A stretch of DNA of 64,000 bases from Peptococcaceae bacterium CEB3 (GCA_001029295.1 LDXJ01000051.1:43524-107523); one strand, 5' to 3'; positions 50,181 through 60,221 are shown, counted from the stretch's first letter. Translations and numbers: made by a program. The notes: generated by a model from the sequence alone, not told the origin.

Positions 50181-51641
50181 TTAATCATCTCGGAGTTCGG
50201 GAAAGTCGAATTGCTCCAATTTCCGATACAGTCTGGAGCGCGGAATTCCCAGTAATTTGGCCGCCGCAGTTTTGCTGTTATGGGTGATCCTCAAGGCGCG
50301 GGTAATCATCTCCCGCTCCACCCCAGCTAATGCTTGGTCCAAACCACAGGCATAGCCATGTTCACGCTCCTTGTTCGCGAGACAGATCTCCATAGGCAAA
50401 TCAAGAGGGGTAATCACCTCAGCGTCCGCAGTAACCAGCAGTCGTTCAATCACTGCGCTGAGCTCCCGGACATTGCCTGGCCAGTTGTACCCCCTCAAAA
50501 TCGTCATGGTTTCCGGCGCCACTCGTTTAACCGTTCCCGTACTTGAACCGTATTTCGTCAGAAAATGTTGGATCAAAAGACTGATATCCTCCGGATGTTC
50601 CCGCAAAGGCTGCAAATGCAGAGACAATATGTTAAGCCTGTAAAACAGATCTTCCCGGAAGGTCCCGTCATGAGCCATCTGCTGCAGGTCGCGGTGTGTG
50701 GCGGCAATGATCCGGACATCGACTCTTTCCGCCCCGGTCCCACCCACCTTCTCGATCTCCCGTTCCTGCAAAACGCGGAGAATCTTGACTTGCATCAAAA
50801 GGGGCATGTCCCCGATTTCGTCCAAAAAAAGGGTCCCACCGTTGGCGATCTGGAACTTGCCCAGTTTGCCTCCCTTTTTGGCTCCGGTAAAAGCACCTTC
50901 TTCATATCCAAACAGTTCGCTTTCCAACAAATTCTCCGGAATCGCACCGCAATTAACACTGACAAACGGAAATTCCTTACGCTGGCTGGCCCGATGAATA
51001 GCGTGGGCCCACAGCTCCTTGCCGGTGCCGCTTTCCCCCGTGATCAGAATGTTGGCTCCGCTCAACGCCATACGCCGGGCCATTCCTTTATTTTTTCTCA
51101 TAGAAAGGCTTTCCCCCAGAATATCCGCAAAGGAATACTTCGCCCTGAAGACACTCTTGATTTCATTTTGGTAAGCTGATAGTTGGGTATGCAAATCCTG
51201 GTAGGCTTTCGCCAGGTTTTGCAATTCCTCCACGGATTCGAAAAGTACAATCCCAAGGCAACCGGCAACCGAGCCATCATCCGCAAAAAAGGGGATCCTG
51301 TGGACAATCGCTTTCGTTTTGTTTCCGTAAAAGTGTTCCGCGGAAATTTCCGCCTGACCTGTCGCAAGGACGATGGGCAATCGCGTGTTGGGCACCACCT
51401 CCTGTACCAACCGGCCCACGACCCCCGTCTTGCGAGTGTTCAGAAACTCGGCATAGTGATCATTGATCATTATGATCCTTCCCTCAGAATCCGTCAGTAC
51501 GACGGATATCGGAAGTTGCCCAAACACCCGATCGAGAAGTTCGATCGTTTTCTCATCCACTTTCTTTGGCGTTTGGTCGAGGTCCGCGTTCGATTCCCGG
51601 CGGCCCGAGTCAGACAGCCGATTCACCGGAGGAGTTTTCAT
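50181..51641 (-). CDS. Sigma-54-dependent enhancer-binding regulator (PAS-AAA-Fis)
   Basis: 486 residues from the ATG at 51641 (GAGGTGTG upstream). A PAS domain (about 35-145) and coiled coil precede the AAA domain with G-E-S-G-T-G-K-E, the sigma-54 loop G-A-F-T-G-A and D-E-I-G-D-M-P. A Fis-type HTH ends the protein (S-K-T-A-A-A-K-L-L-G-I-P-R-S-R-L-Y-R-K). No receiver domain, so a small ligand or redox signal is sensed by PAS. Expected to activate the operon downstream. Confidence 0.93.
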   Translation of the reverse strand: MKTPPVNRLSDSGRRESNADLDQTPKKVDEKTIELLDRVFGQLPISVVLTDSEGRIIMINDHYAEFLNTRKTGVVGRLVQEVVPNTRLPIVLATGQAEISAEHFYGNKTKAIVHRIPFFADDGSVAGCLGIVLFESVEELQNLAKAYQDLHTQLSAYQNEIKSVFRAKYSFADILGESLSMRKNKGMARRMALSGANILITGESGTGKELWAHAIHRASQRKEFPFVSVNCGAIPENLLESELFGYEEGAFTGAKKGGKLGKFQIANGGTLFLDEIGDMPLLMQVKILRVLQEREIEKVGGTGAERVDVRIIAATHRDLQQMAHDGTFREDLFYRLNILSLHLQPLREHPEDISLLIQHFLTKYGSSTGTVKRVAPETMTILRGYNWPGNVRELSAVIERLLVTADAEVITPLDLPMEICLANKEREHGYACGLDQALAGVEREMITRALRITHNSKTAAAKLLGIPRSRLYRKLEQFDFPELRDD

Positions 51642-51776
51642 CTCGTTCACACACCTCACCTCATCGTGCTTCAACGAACTCATTTTATCATCCCGTGTCT
51701 GTACTGACAAATTTGATCACGTTCTTTGCCTTGACCACGTGTCCGGAGCCACGCCGGCCTCACGCTGGGCCTTCTT

Positions 51777-51805
51777 TTGCAATTTGCTTCTTGAACCATT
51801 ATTAT
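51777..51805 (+). promoter_or_regulatory. Promoter of the two-component operon
   Basis: TTGCAA (51777-51782), 17 bases, TATTAT (51800-51805), 44 bases before the response-regulator start. Confidence 0.6.
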
Positions 51806-51849
51806 AAGTATGATGTCACTTTACCTTGTGAGTGAAGGGCGGGTGCTGC

Positions 51850-52557
51850 ATGAGACAGGCTAAGCACATTTTAGTGGTTGACGACGATCCCTACATTTGC
51901 GAGCTGGCGGAACTCTATCTGCGACAAGAAATGTATACCATTAGCACTTGCCAAGACGGTGCGGATGCTCTCGAATCCTTCCGCCAGATCCCTCCTGATT
52001 TGGTCATTTTGGATATCATGCTTCCGAATTATGACGGCTTTCAAATCTGCCGGGAGATCCGCAAAATCAGTGATATTCCCGTCATTATGCTGACGGCCAA
52101 AGGGGACAGCTTTGACAAAGTATTAGGGCTGGAATTGGGTGCGGACGACTATATCGTTAAACCTTTTGATCCCAAAGAACTGGTAGCGAGGGTCAAAGCT
52201 GTACTGCGGCGCGCTCAACCGTCGGGTACCGAGCCCCAGAAAGTTGTCGCCCACCCGGATCTGGTCGTCGACCTCGCGGAATATAAAGTGAAAGTCAGAG
52301 GCCGTGCTCTTGACCTTACGCCGAAAGAAATTGAATTGCTCTATTTCTTAGCGACCCATACAGGGCGGGTGTTCACCAGGGAACAACTTCTCGGGCAGAT
52401 TTGGGGCTATGAATATACGGGAGACTCCCGTACAGTGGATGTCCACATCAACCGCCTGCGCCAGAAACTTACTAGCGAAAAACAGCATTGGGATATCAAA
52501 ACTGTCTGGGGTGTCGGCTATAAATTTGAGGTAACATCTGGACATGAGAAACACTAA
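51850..52557 (+). CDS. OmpR-family response regulator
   Basis: 235 residues from the ATG at 51850. Receiver domain with V-V-D-D-D-P, phospho-Asp in V-I-L-D-I-M-L-P, T-A-K and Y-I-V-K-P-F. Winged-helix DNA-binding domain follows (T-P-K-E-I-E-L-L, R-E-Q-L-L, R-T-V-D-V-H-I-N-R-L-R). Overlaps its kinase by 14 bp. The regulated genes are unknown; the PspA operon is next but convergent. Confidence 0.93.
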   Translation: MRQAKHILVVDDDPYICELAELYLRQEMYTISTCQDGADALESFRQIPPDLVILDIMLPNYDGFQICREIRKISDIPVIMLTAKGDSFDKVLGLELGADDYIVKPFDPKELVARVKAVLRRAQPSGTEPQKVVAHPDLVVDLAEYKVKVRGRALDLTPKEIELLYFLATHTGRVFTREQLLGQIWGYEYTGDSRTVDVHINRLRQKLTSEKQHWDIKTVWGVGYKFEVTSGHEKH

Positions 52558-54001
52558 CCGCTGGACTGATGTCCCTTCTTTCTTGAAGAAGCTGGCAACT
52601 CTAAGCCTTACAAAGAAATTGGTCCTTTCAAGTCTTGTCATTACATTCATTGCCCTGGCCGGTGCCAGTCTTCTGGTCACCCGGCTTCTGGGAAATTATT
52701 ATCTGCATGTCAAGGAAGCCTCCCTGGTCCAAGAAGGAGAGGCCGCCCGTCAACAGTTTATCGGCTATTTAAGGGGACAGACTTCCTTGGCCAAGTTGCA
52801 AGAATTGTTTAAAGACAAGGAACACCTGCAAAATATCGAGATCGTCATAAATAACCAGGATCACTTTGAAAAAAAGCTCGATCCCTTTCGTCACCCCGAA
52901 AGTAATGAATACACTCCGTCCGAATTAGCACGCGTCTATCGAGGGCAGATCGTAACAAAGGTCGCCATGATAGGGCCGAATCAATACCCTGTTATTTCTG
53001 TCGGGTTGCCCCTGACATTGAACGGCCATTTGGAAGGTGTTATTTCCATCCATTCCCCCCTCTATGACTTTATGCACGCTTTGCCCCCAATCTACAGGCT
53101 GATCTGGTTAACTGCTCTCTCCGCGATGCTGGGTGCAACGGTTTTGACCGTCTGGGTTTCGCGCAAGATCTCACGCCCGCTCCGGGACTTGCATGAGGCC
53201 GCGCTGGACTTGGCTGGGGGAAATCTGGAACGAAGGGTTAAACTCAGCAGCCGGGATGAGGTTGGCCAGTTAGGTACGGCTTTCAACTATATGGCTTCGA
53301 AGCTCAATGACTTAGAGCAGACACGCCGGGATTTCTTGGCCAGCGTATCCCACGAACTGCGCTCTCCCTTGACCTCCCTGCGCGGTTTTCTGCAAGCGAT
53401 CGTCGATGACGCTGTACCCATCGACAAGCGGGAACACTACCTTAATATAGCGCTTGCTGAAACTAACCGCTTGACCAGGCTGGTCAATGAGCTCTTGGAC
53501 TGTGCCTCTATGCAGAGCCCGGATTTTCGTCTCACCTTGGGCGAGGTTAATCTCAATGAAGTGATCCGCCGGGTTTTAGCCAAAATGGAGCCGCACATTG
53601 TAGCTCAAGAATTGGATGTAGAGGTTTCCTTCTGTCAGCCCGAACCGCTTATTTCAGGAGACTGGGATAGGCTGCAACAAGTTTTCGTTAACTTGGTGGA
53701 CAACGCTGTATCCTTTACACCGCCTGGCGGCAAGCTATCGTTCCGCACGGAGATCAAAGCAGGTTTTCTCAGAGTGGCTGTTACCGACACAGGCATCGGC
53801 ATCCCACCTGATGAATTACCTAAGATCTGGGAACGTTTTCATAAAGTTGATAAAGCCCGAGGCCGCACCCGCTGTGGAACAGGCCTTGGGCTTTGCATTA
53901 CCAAACATCTGGTTGAAGCTCACGGAGGAAAGATAGAGGTTGAGAGTGAGATCGACAAGGGTACGACTTTCACCGTCACTCTGCCGTTCTCTCGCCGCTG
54001 A
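52544..54001 (+). CDS. HAMP sensor histidine kinase
   Basis: 485 residues. Two membrane helices (about 28-50 and 182-203) enclose an extracellular sensor. A HAMP linker, H-box F-L-A-S-V-S-H-E-L-R-S-P-L, N-box and G-boxes (D-T-G-I-G-I-P, G-T-G-L-G-L) follow. Partner of the response regulator upstream. Stimulus unknown, probably envelope-related. Confidence 0.93.
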   Translation: MRNTNRWTDVPSFLKKLATLSLTKKLVLSSLVITFIALAGASLLVTRLLGNYYLHVKEASLVQEGEAARQQFIGYLRGQTSLAKLQELFKDKEHLQNIEIVINNQDHFEKKLDPFRHPESNEYTPSELARVYRGQIVTKVAMIGPNQYPVISVGLPLTLNGHLEGVISIHSPLYDFMHALPPIYRLIWLTALSAMLGATVLTVWVSRKISRPLRDLHEAALDLAGGNLERRVKLSSRDEVGQLGTAFNYMASKLNDLEQTRRDFLASVSHELRSPLTSLRGFLQAIVDDAVPIDKREHYLNIALAETNRLTRLVNELLDCASMQSPDFRLTLGEVNLNEVIRRVLAKMEPHIVAQELDVEVSFCQPEPLISGDWDRLQQVFVNLVDNAVSFTPPGGKLSFRTEIKAGFLRVAVTDTGIGIPPDELPKIWERFHKVDKARGRTRCGTGLGLCITKHLVEAHGGKIEVESEIDKGTTFTVTLPFSRR

Positions 54002-54017
54002 GAGCAAAAGCACTAAC

Positions 54018-54728
54018 CTAACCCTTAATTTCACCCGCCAGCCGGATGACCCTTTCCCTTTGGGCCAGAGCTTCCATCTCCGTCTTTTTGGCATCGATAC
54101 GCAATTCTGCTTGCTCAAGCTGAGCCAGGTCGCTCGAAAGTTCCTTGAATCGCGCTTCGAGCCCGGCTGTTTGCTCGACGAGTTCCTGACGGTGGCGCAG
54201 ATAACTCCTTGCCCGTTCTTCATCAGTGCCAATGATTTCCTGCGCCATCTTTTCGTCCAAGGTCATTTGCTCTTTCAGCTTTGTGACTGAGTCTCGAATG
54301 TTGGCCAGGACGGACTCCGTTCTTCTTCTTTCATCCTTGATTTGATTCCTTTGCTTTTCCAGGCCGGCAGTCCCCTGTTGCAGGTCAGAGCTGAGTTCTC
54401 TATTCTGGGGCACACCCCCTTGTTCTACCCTGCCAACCACTCGGTTCGACTGCCGCATCTGCTGCAGGTCGTTCCATGTAAAGAGGCCCCTGTCCAATTG
54501 AGCCAAAGCATCGTAATACTGGCGCTGTGTTATCTCCCCGGACGCATACATAGCCCGGACTTCCGCCTCCATCCCGGCTGACTCGCGGTCTCTTCCCGCC
54601 CCGCGGCTGGCGCCGGTCCTGCCATAGGACCCATAGTAATCCCCGCCACCGCAGCCGCCATAGCCGCCGCCGCAACCGCCGCCGAAAGAATCAAAGAATG
54701 TCCGGCCAAAACTTCTGCCTCCACACAT
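54018..54728 (-). CDS. Gly-rich/coiled-coil partner of PspA
   Basis: 236 residues. The N-terminus (1-45) is Gly/Cys/Tyr-rich (G-G-G-C-G-G-G-Y). A short region with R-A-M-Y-A-S-G-E-I-T-Q-R-Q-Y like a SHOCT motif follows, and residues 110-236 form a coiled coil. Co-operonic with pspA (15-base gap). Probably a membrane-stress accessory that binds PspA; not a recognised named family. Confidence 0.65.
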   Translation of the reverse strand: MCGGRSFGRTFFDSFGGGCGGGYGGCGGGDYYGSYGRTGASRGAGRDRESAGMEAEVRAMYASGEITQRQYYDALAQLDRGLFTWNDLQQMRQSNRVVGRVEQGGVPQNRELSSDLQQGTAGLEKQRNQIKDERRRTESVLANIRDSVTKLKEQMTLDEKMAQEIIGTDEERARSYLRHRQELVEQTAGLEARFKELSSDLAQLEQAELRIDAKKTEMEALAQRERVIRLAGEIKG

Positions 54729-54743
54729 CTTACTCCACCCCCC

Positions 54744-55451
54744 TTAGGAATTTGCTGCTCTATTTGCCTTCAGTCTGCCTAGTTCTTCGTCCACTGCCGA
54801 TTCCATACTGACCCGTTTCAATTTCCGGTCAATCTCATCCTGCCCATTGTCAAGTACATCGGTGACAAGGCCCTCTTCCTCCAATTCATCAATGGCTTGA
54901 ACCCGCGCCTGCATCTCTTCGATTCTCGCTTGGGCCCGCTCCACAGTCCGGCCGATGTTCTCTGATTCAGAACCGAGGGAGGTCACCAGTTCCTTGACTT
55001 TAAGCTGAGCCCGTGAAGCTTCATATGTCGCCTTCAATTCTTCTTTCTTGCTGCGGAACTGTTGAATCTTACGCCGCAATTCCTCTTGACCCCGGGCGAT
55101 GGTCTGCAACTGTTCCCCCATCTTCTCTATCTGCGCGTTCAGTTCTGTTTCCTGTTGGGCAGCTTCCGCCTTCCTCAGCAGAGCTTCCTTTGCCAAATCT
55201 TCCTGTCCCAGTTCTAAAGCTTTCTCTGCTTGTTCCGCGTATTTCTTGCTGCTTTCGCGGAGGGCATCCCGCTGCAGTTCGAGCCTCTTTTTGGCTGTGC
55301 TGAACTCGGCCGCGTTCTTTTGCATAGCCTGGAGTCCGTCTTCCATTTTGACTAGGCTGTAATCCAGCATTTCTTTCGGATCTTCCAAGGCTTCGATCCC
55401 TTTTTCAACTTTGGCGCCAAAAATATCCTTTAGCCGAGCTGTTATTCCCAT
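54744..55451 (-). CDS. pspA: PspA/IM30 membrane-stress protein
   Basis: 235 residues. Amphipathic N-terminus G-I-T-A-R-L-K-D-I-F-G-A-K and P-K-E-M-L-D-Y-S-L-V-K-M, then long helical hairpins typical of PspA/Vipp1/LiaH (ESCRT-III fold). Coats damaged inner membrane. GGGGGGGAGTAGC before the ATG. A short ORF overlaps its start. Confidence 0.88.
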   Translation of the reverse strand: MGITARLKDIFGAKVEKGIEALEDPKEMLDYSLVKMEDGLQAMQKNAAEFSTAKKRLELQRDALRESSKKYAEQAEKALELGQEDLAKEALLRKAEAAQQETELNAQIEKMGEQLQTIARGQEELRRKIQQFRSKKEELKATYEASRAQLKVKELVTSLGSESENIGRTVERAQARIEEMQARVQAIDELEEEGLVTDVLDNGQDEIDRKLKRVSMESAVDEELGRLKANRAANS

Positions 55452-55494
55452 TGCTACTCCCCCCCATCATGCCACCGTAACCCCATCCCATCAT
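55405..55494 (-). CDS. Possible leader ORF overlapping pspA (29 aa)
   Basis: ATG at 55494 behind AAAGGGAGGTTATT. The peptide begins M-M-G-W-G-Y-G-G-M-M-G-G and ends 46 bases inside pspA in another frame. The ribosome site is better than many real ones. May couple translation or sense Gly/Met supply; otherwise fortuitous. Confidence 0.4.
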   Translation of the reverse strand: MMGWGYGGMMGGSSNGNNSSAKGYFWRQS

Positions 55495-55735
55495 AATAAC
55501 CTCCCTTTCGACTTTTTCGCTCACGGCACCGTCGGTTCCACGCAGTCAAGGAAAATTCGGCACCGCAGCTTCCATCTGCACAATCCTAAAGTAACATAGC
55601 AATTTGAATAAGTTATGAACCCGGTATGAAGAACCGCGGATCTTCACAAGGTGCCTTTATCTGTTTCGAGTTCGTCTAAAGTTCTCACCGACTACCGAAA
55701 GCATCAGTTGATGCGGTTCAGCGAGTTTGCTTTAT

Positions 55736-55936
55736 CTACCGAGAAATGCCGGTCCCTTGGCTCCGTAAAAGAAATCGTTGGCCTCTTAAGTCTATGCTAT
55801 CTTCTTCGTCTTCTTCCGCCTCAGGACGGACAGGGCGGGTTGTCGCTGCAGGAATAGAGACTGCAGACGAGTCGACAACGGTCATGACCGAATTCATAAC
55901 CTTTAGGCAGAGAACCTTTGGTTGTCCGGTTATCAT
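55736..55936 (-). CDS. Small conserved protein, paralogue 1
   Basis: 66 residues, ATG with AGGAGGATTTTA upstream. Contains V-M-N-S-V-M-T-V-V-D-S-S and I-P-A-A-T-T-R-P-V-R-P-E, shared almost exactly with the protein encoded at 60847. No membrane span or cysteine cluster. Function unknown; its paralogue sits behind a CsoR-type box. The gap 55495-55735 shows nothing clear. Confidence 0.65.
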   Translation of the reverse strand: MITGQPKVLCLKVMNSVMTVVDSSAVSIPAATTRPVRPEAEEDEEDSIDLRGQRFLLRSQGTGISR

Positions 55937-56019
55937 TAAAATCCTCCTAATATTACGATATGATGGTAGAATGGTGCCCTGCCTCCTACCGTATTCGAGG
56001 TCAAGTGTTTTCTGCGATA

Positions 56020-56229
56020 CTAGTTTGTCACCGAGTAGCCGGCATCTTCTACTGCTTGAACAAGTTTGCTTGTGTCTGCATTTCCCATCACTACAGCCTC
56101 TTTTTTGTCCAGGTCGACCCGGGCGTCTGTTACCCCTTGCACGTTGTTCAAAGCTTGCTCAACCCGCATCTGGCAGTGCCCGCAAGTCATTCCTTCGATC
56201 TTTAGAACCACGCTTCCGTGAGAATGCAC
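56020..56229 (-). CDS. copZ: Copper chaperone CopZ
   Basis: 69 residues, one heavy-metal-associated domain with G-M-T-C-G-H-C. Binds Cu(I) and passes it to CopA encoded just upstream. GTG start. Confidence 0.9.
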   Translation of the reverse strand: MHSHGSVVLKIEGMTCGHCQMRVEQALNNVQGVTDARVDLDKKEAVVMGNADTSKLVQAVEDAGYSVTN

Positions 56230-56390
56230 ATCATGGTGTTCCGATTGGGTATGTCAGCTTTCTATGTTTTTTATTTTTATCTCCTGGCGGACAGTAGCCA
56301 TCCGACAGAAGAAAACCGGCAACCCAGTCACAGCATGACAACTAAGGCTTGACATCATTTCTCGTTCTGTGAAGCGCTTGGGTACAAGAA

Positions 56391-58916
56391 CTAGTCCACA
56401 AGTTTCTTGGCGTATCCTTTTAAAAGCAGAGAGCTGGAAACCACGGAAACGGAGGAGAAAGCCATAGCCAGTCCTGCCCACTGAGGCGGAAGCATTTGTC
56501 CGGTCAGCGGATACAATACCCCGGCAGCTATAGGAATGCCGATCGTGTTGTAAATCAAAGCCCAAAACATGTTTTGTTTAATCTTGAACAGTGTTTTCCG
56601 GCCTAATCGAATGGCCCGTTCTACATCGAGGAGATCGTTGCGCACCAGAATGATGTCTCCGGTCTCTTTAGCTACGTCTGTTCCGGAACCGATGGCAATC
56701 CCAATGTCCGCCTGCGCCAAGGCCGGAGCGTCGTTGATTCCGTCCCCTACCATCGCTACCTTAAATCCCTGCTGCTGGTGCTTGCGCACAGCCTCGATTT
56801 TATCCTGGGGCAAGACCTCAGCGAAGACTTCATCGATGCCAACTTCCGCTGCGACCACAGAAGCCACTTTTTGGTTGTCTCCTGTAATCACAAAGGTTTT
56901 CAATCCAAGCTTCTGTAATCGTTCAATCGCTTCCTTCGCCCGTTCCTTGACCACGTCCGCCAGAGCGATCAAGCCGATTACCCGGCCCCCCAGAGCTACG
57001 AACATGGTTGTCTTGCCCGCCTCAGCCAACCGGCGGAAGTCCCCTTCCGCGTGATCGACGGTCACTTTGTATTCATGCATCAATTTGATGTTCCCGATGA
57101 GGAGCTGCTGCTCGCTAAAAGTGCAGATAACCCCATGACCGCTCTCTTCTTTGTAATCCCTGACCTCTTCAAGAGGCAGTTCGCTCTCTTTGGCCCGCAT
57201 TACGATCGCCTGAGCCAGTGGGTGCAGGGACAGGTTCTCTCCGGCAGCCGTCACTTTAAGGAGCTCTGTTTCAGAGTACGGAGCGTACGCCACAATATCC
57301 GTTACTTCCGGCTTGCCTTTTGTGATCGTCCCTGTCTTGTCAAATCCGATAGCCTGCAATTTGGCGATGCCTTCCAGTTCCGCAGCTGATTTAAAGAGAA
57401 TCCCGCGGTTGAGGCCGACTCCGCTGCCGACCATAATCGCGGTCGGAGTAGCTAACCCCAAGGCACAGGGGCAGGCGATAACGAGGACTGCGATAGCCGC
57501 GGAAAAGGCGAAGACAAAGGAACTGTGCACGCCGAAGTACCAAACGAGAAAGGTAATCACGGAAATCGACACAACGGTGGGAACAAAAAAGTTGGAGATC
57601 GTATCCGCCAGTTTCTGGATTGGCGGCTTAACGCCTTGGGCATCCTCGACCATCTTGATAATACCCGCCAAAACCGTATCTTTCCCGGTCTTCGCAATCT
57701 TAACTTTTATAACACCCGAACGGTTTATTGACGCCCCTACGACCGAGTCCCCCACGCTTTTGTCCACCGGAATGGATTCCCCTGTCAGCATCGACTCGTC
57801 GATGCTGGCTTGTCCCTCGATAATCTCCCCATCGAGTGGAATCTTTTCCCCCGGTTTCACCAGAGCCACATCTCCGATTTGGACATCTGAAGCGGCGACC
57901 TCTCTCTCTTCTCCGTCGACCAAGAGGCGGGCTTTATCGGCCTGCAGCTCGAGCAGCCTTTTCAGAGCCTGACTCGCCCGACCTTTGGCTTTGGCTTCCA
58001 GATACTTTCCAAAGCGAATAAAGGCAATAAGTAAAAGAGAAGTATCAAAGAAAGTCGGTCCGGCGAAGAAAACAGTCGGGAAAGTCGTGAAAAAGCTGTA
58101 TACGTAGGCGGCTGTAATCCCCATCGCCACCAGGACGTCCATATTGGCGGAACGGTTGCGCAGAGCGTGGTACGCACCCCGATAGAAAATCCAACCGGCG
58201 GTGAACTGGACGAGAGTCGTAATAGCAAGTAAGATGTACTTAACCATCGGGGTTAGCGGCACAAAATAGATCGTGTACATGACCGGAAACGCTACAATCG
58301 CACTGAAGATCAGCCAATTTCGATCTTTCGCCGTTTTTTTATCCTCTTGCTCGTCTTTTGAATTCTCCAATGGAATGTATCCGGCATCCCGCACTTGATC
58401 GAAGATCTTTCTTAGATTGGTCATTTGGGGATCGAATTCTACCGTAACTGTTTCACTGGCAAAGTTCACAGCCGCATGGTGCACGCCTGGCGTTGCCTTT
58501 AACTTTTTTTCAATGGTCAGGGCACAGTTGGCGCAAGTCATGCCGGATACTTTAAACTGCAACTTGTCTGCGTCTTGTGATTCATGTTCAACAGGTTGCT
58601 TTTCCATATGATGGGCTTGTTTCGCCGCGCTATCCCGCATGGCGTGAACGGTTGCTACTTTGCCTCCATCTTCTCCCCCTTCCGCTTCCGGATCTGTAGT
58701 GTAGCCGGCTTCTTCGATTGCCGCGCGCACCTCCTCCATTGTGACTTGCGCAGGATTGAAGGCAAATGTGGCCGACCCCTGATCCAGGTTCACTCTCACG
58801 TCATCTGTACCGGGTAAAGACGTCAAAGCCTGCGTAACCCTCCTTACACAGTGCTCGCAAGTCATCCCTCGGACTGGTATCGTTATGGTTTCCTTTTCCA
58901 ATACCGCATTGTCCAT
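56391..58916 (-). CDS. copA: Copper-exporting P1B-type ATPase
   Basis: 841 residues. Two HMA domains (G-M-T-C-E-H-C, C20/C23; G-M-T-C-A-N-C near 130), eight membrane helices, the CPC ion motif ([11 protein letters not shown]), phosphorylation site D-K-T-G-T and G-D-G-I-N-D-A-P. Exports Cu(I). Upstream lies a CsoR-type box at 59006. Confidence 0.95.
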   Translation of the reverse strand: MDNAVLEKETITIPVRGMTCEHCVRRVTQALTSLPGTDDVRVNLDQGSATFAFNPAQVTMEEVRAAIEEAGYTTDPEAEGGEDGGKVATVHAMRDSAAKQAHHMEKQPVEHESQDADKLQFKVSGMTCANCALTIEKKLKATPGVHHAAVNFASETVTVEFDPQMTNLRKIFDQVRDAGYIPLENSKDEQEDKKTAKDRNWLIFSAIVAFPVMYTIYFVPLTPMVKYILLAITTLVQFTAGWIFYRGAYHALRNRSANMDVLVAMGITAAYVYSFFTTFPTVFFAGPTFFDTSLLLIAFIRFGKYLEAKAKGRASQALKRLLELQADKARLLVDGEEREVAASDVQIGDVALVKPGEKIPLDGEIIEGQASIDESMLTGESIPVDKSVGDSVVGASINRSGVIKVKIAKTGKDTVLAGIIKMVEDAQGVKPPIQKLADTISNFFVPTVVSISVITFLVWYFGVHSSFVFAFSAAIAVLVIACPCALGLATPTAIMVGSGVGLNRGILFKSAAELEGIAKLQAIGFDKTGTITKGKPEVTDIVAYAPYSETELLKVTAAGENLSLHPLAQAIVMRAKESELPLEEVRDYKEESGHGVICTFSEQQLLIGNIKLMHEYKVTVDHAEGDFRRLAEAGKTTMFVALGGRVIGLIALADVVKERAKEAIERLQKLGLKTFVITGDNQKVASVVAAEVGIDEVFAEVLPQDKIEAVRKHQQQGFKVAMVGDGINDAPALAQADIGIAIGSGTDVAKETGDIILVRNDLLDVERAIRLGRKTLFKIKQNMFWALIYNTIGIPIAAGVLYPLTGQMLPPQWAGLAMAFSSVSVVSSSLLLKGYAKKLVD

Positions 58917-59005
58917 CTCGACTCCTCCTTTTTTATCTTTTTTATTCTTTGCACCTTGGCTTTTAATTATTATTATTATTATTTTCGGCCTCGCATCACA
59001 ACCAA

Positions 59006-59022
59006 ATAGTACCCTACCCTAG
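59006..59022. promoter_or_regulatory. CsoR-type operator 1, upstream of copA
   Basis: ATAGTACCCTACCCTAG, matching boxes at 60222 and 61144. GC-tract pseudo-palindromes of this kind are CsoR sites in Gram-positive bacteria. Confidence 0.7.
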
Positions 59023-59043
59023 CCATCGCCATCTAGTGAACTC

Positions 59044-59146
59044 GTTCAGCTTAAGCTGAACATCGAGACTTCGGTGGGGGAGTCTACCCCCACCGAAGCA
59101 GAGTACGTGGGACCCACTCCCACTTGTAGAAGTGGGAGTCTTACGA
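59044..59146 (+). repeat. Three-hairpin block with IS200/IS605-type end, copy 2
   Basis: An 18-base perfect palindrome (GTTCAGCTTAAGCTGAAC, 59044-59061), a 12-bp perfect stem (CTTCGGTGGGGG, 59069-59098) and the stem ACTCCCACTT/AAGTGGGAGT (59116-59139) followed by CTTACGAT. The last part matches the hairpin end at 41732-41750. Probably a relic of a transposon end or its guide-RNA scaffold. Confidence 0.5.
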
Positions 59147-59169
59147 TTTTGGATAAACAGCTCTTCACC

Positions 59170-59373
59170 TTAATGATGTGGACTATCGGAACTGCTGATG
59201 TCGACCACATCGCCTTCGATATTCCCGTGATTTCTGTTACGGTCCTGATCGTTCGGCCCTTGCCCGTGTTGGTGCCCCCCGCCGCAGCAACCGCTCCCGC
59301 CCGGCCTGTGCATGAGAAACATCACCCCGACAAAGAGAAAAATCCACCAGTTCTGGCTGATAAACTGCCACAT
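59170..59373 (-). CDS. Small membrane protein with Cys/His-rich tail
   Basis: 67 residues. One membrane helix (about 8-22), then H-R-P-G-G-S-G-C-C-G-G-G-H-Q-H-G and many N, D and H residues to the end (S-P-H-H). Resembles small DUF2933-like proteins of metal-resistance operons. Location between copA and csoR suggests copper binding. AAGGGAAGTG precedes the ATG. Confidence 0.65.
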   Translation of the reverse strand: MWQFISQNWWIFLFVGVMFLMHRPGGSGCCGGGHQHGQGPNDQDRNRNHGNIEGDVVDISSSDSPHH

Positions 59374-59848
59374 CGTTTGTCACTTCCCTTTTCTGAACGC
59401 CTCTCCTAGCCCTTCATTCACACGTTCTAATATCCCTGATCCTATTGCAATTTCTGCCTGCCCTGCGGGATTTGCCAGCAAGCGTTTTTTTGTGCTCAAT
59501 ATGCTCACACACACTGCCCCAAGACAGTCTGCGAGTCTTCTCTGAAAACAGAGGTCAGAGGCGATACTGTGGCCAACACAGTATCGCCACCGGGCATTTC
59601 CTGCCCTATTATCCTCCGTTTGACCGGCGTCTGCTTCCTAGGCAAGTTTTAGCCTGGCTAATGCCCTCCATCGCAGTGAGCGACGGCGCGCAGCATCCAT
59701 TGTTTTCTCAGCATGATATATCCTCCTCTCTCTGAACGCTTCTATTTTCTCTGTCGGCAGAAAGCCGGCAGAAACCTGGCTTCAATGCGGCTTAGTGTCT
59801 CCTTAAAGAAGATCTCCGGATCTCATGTTCTCCGCTCAGTTATCTCCT
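59374..59848. other. Intergenic region with a 12-bp perfect inverted repeat
   Basis: GGCGATACTGTG (59560-59571) and CACAGTATCGCC (59577-59588) form a strong hairpin with a 5-base loop and no T-run. No gene or promoter can be supported in the rest of these 475 bases. Confidence 0.5.
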
Positions 59849-60196
59849 CTATCGCATCATACGGAACACTGTTTTTAAGACTTCATCCACTACCTTGGGA
59901 TCGCCGCTCTCCAGTCTTTCCTTTACACATGATTTCATGTGCTTCTCCAGCAAAAGTTTCGACACACCGTCGAGAGCGGACCGAGCGGAGGAAATTTGAT
60001 TTAGGATATCGTCGCAGTATACATTCCGCTCAATCATCCCTTTAATCCCTCGGATCTGACCCTCAATTCGGTTCATCCGCGAAATCAAATCCCGGACTGT
60101 TCTTTCGTCATGATGGCTCTTGCGGGGACCGTCTGCTTCACCGGGAGCCGAGCAATCACATTCAGCCATTAACGTTAATCCTTCTTCATTCATCAT
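59849..60196 (-). CDS. csoR: CsoR-family copper-sensing repressor
   Basis: 115 residues, GAGAGGGGGC before the ATG. The DUF156 fold with C61, H86 and C90 keeps exactly the spacing of the CsoR Cu(I) ligands (Cys, +25 His, +29 Cys). N-terminal extension contains three extra residues of interest (E-C-D-C). Releases DNA on binding Cu(I). Its own promoter carries box 2 at 60222. Confidence 0.92.
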   Translation of the reverse strand: MMNEEGLTLMAECDCSAPGEADGPRKSHHDERTVRDLISRMNRIEGQIRGIKGMIERNVYCDDILNQISSARSALDGVSKLLLEKHMKSCVKERLESGDPKVVDEVLKTVFRMMR

Positions 60197-60221
60197 TCAA
60201 GAGCCCCCTCTCGGTTTATGG

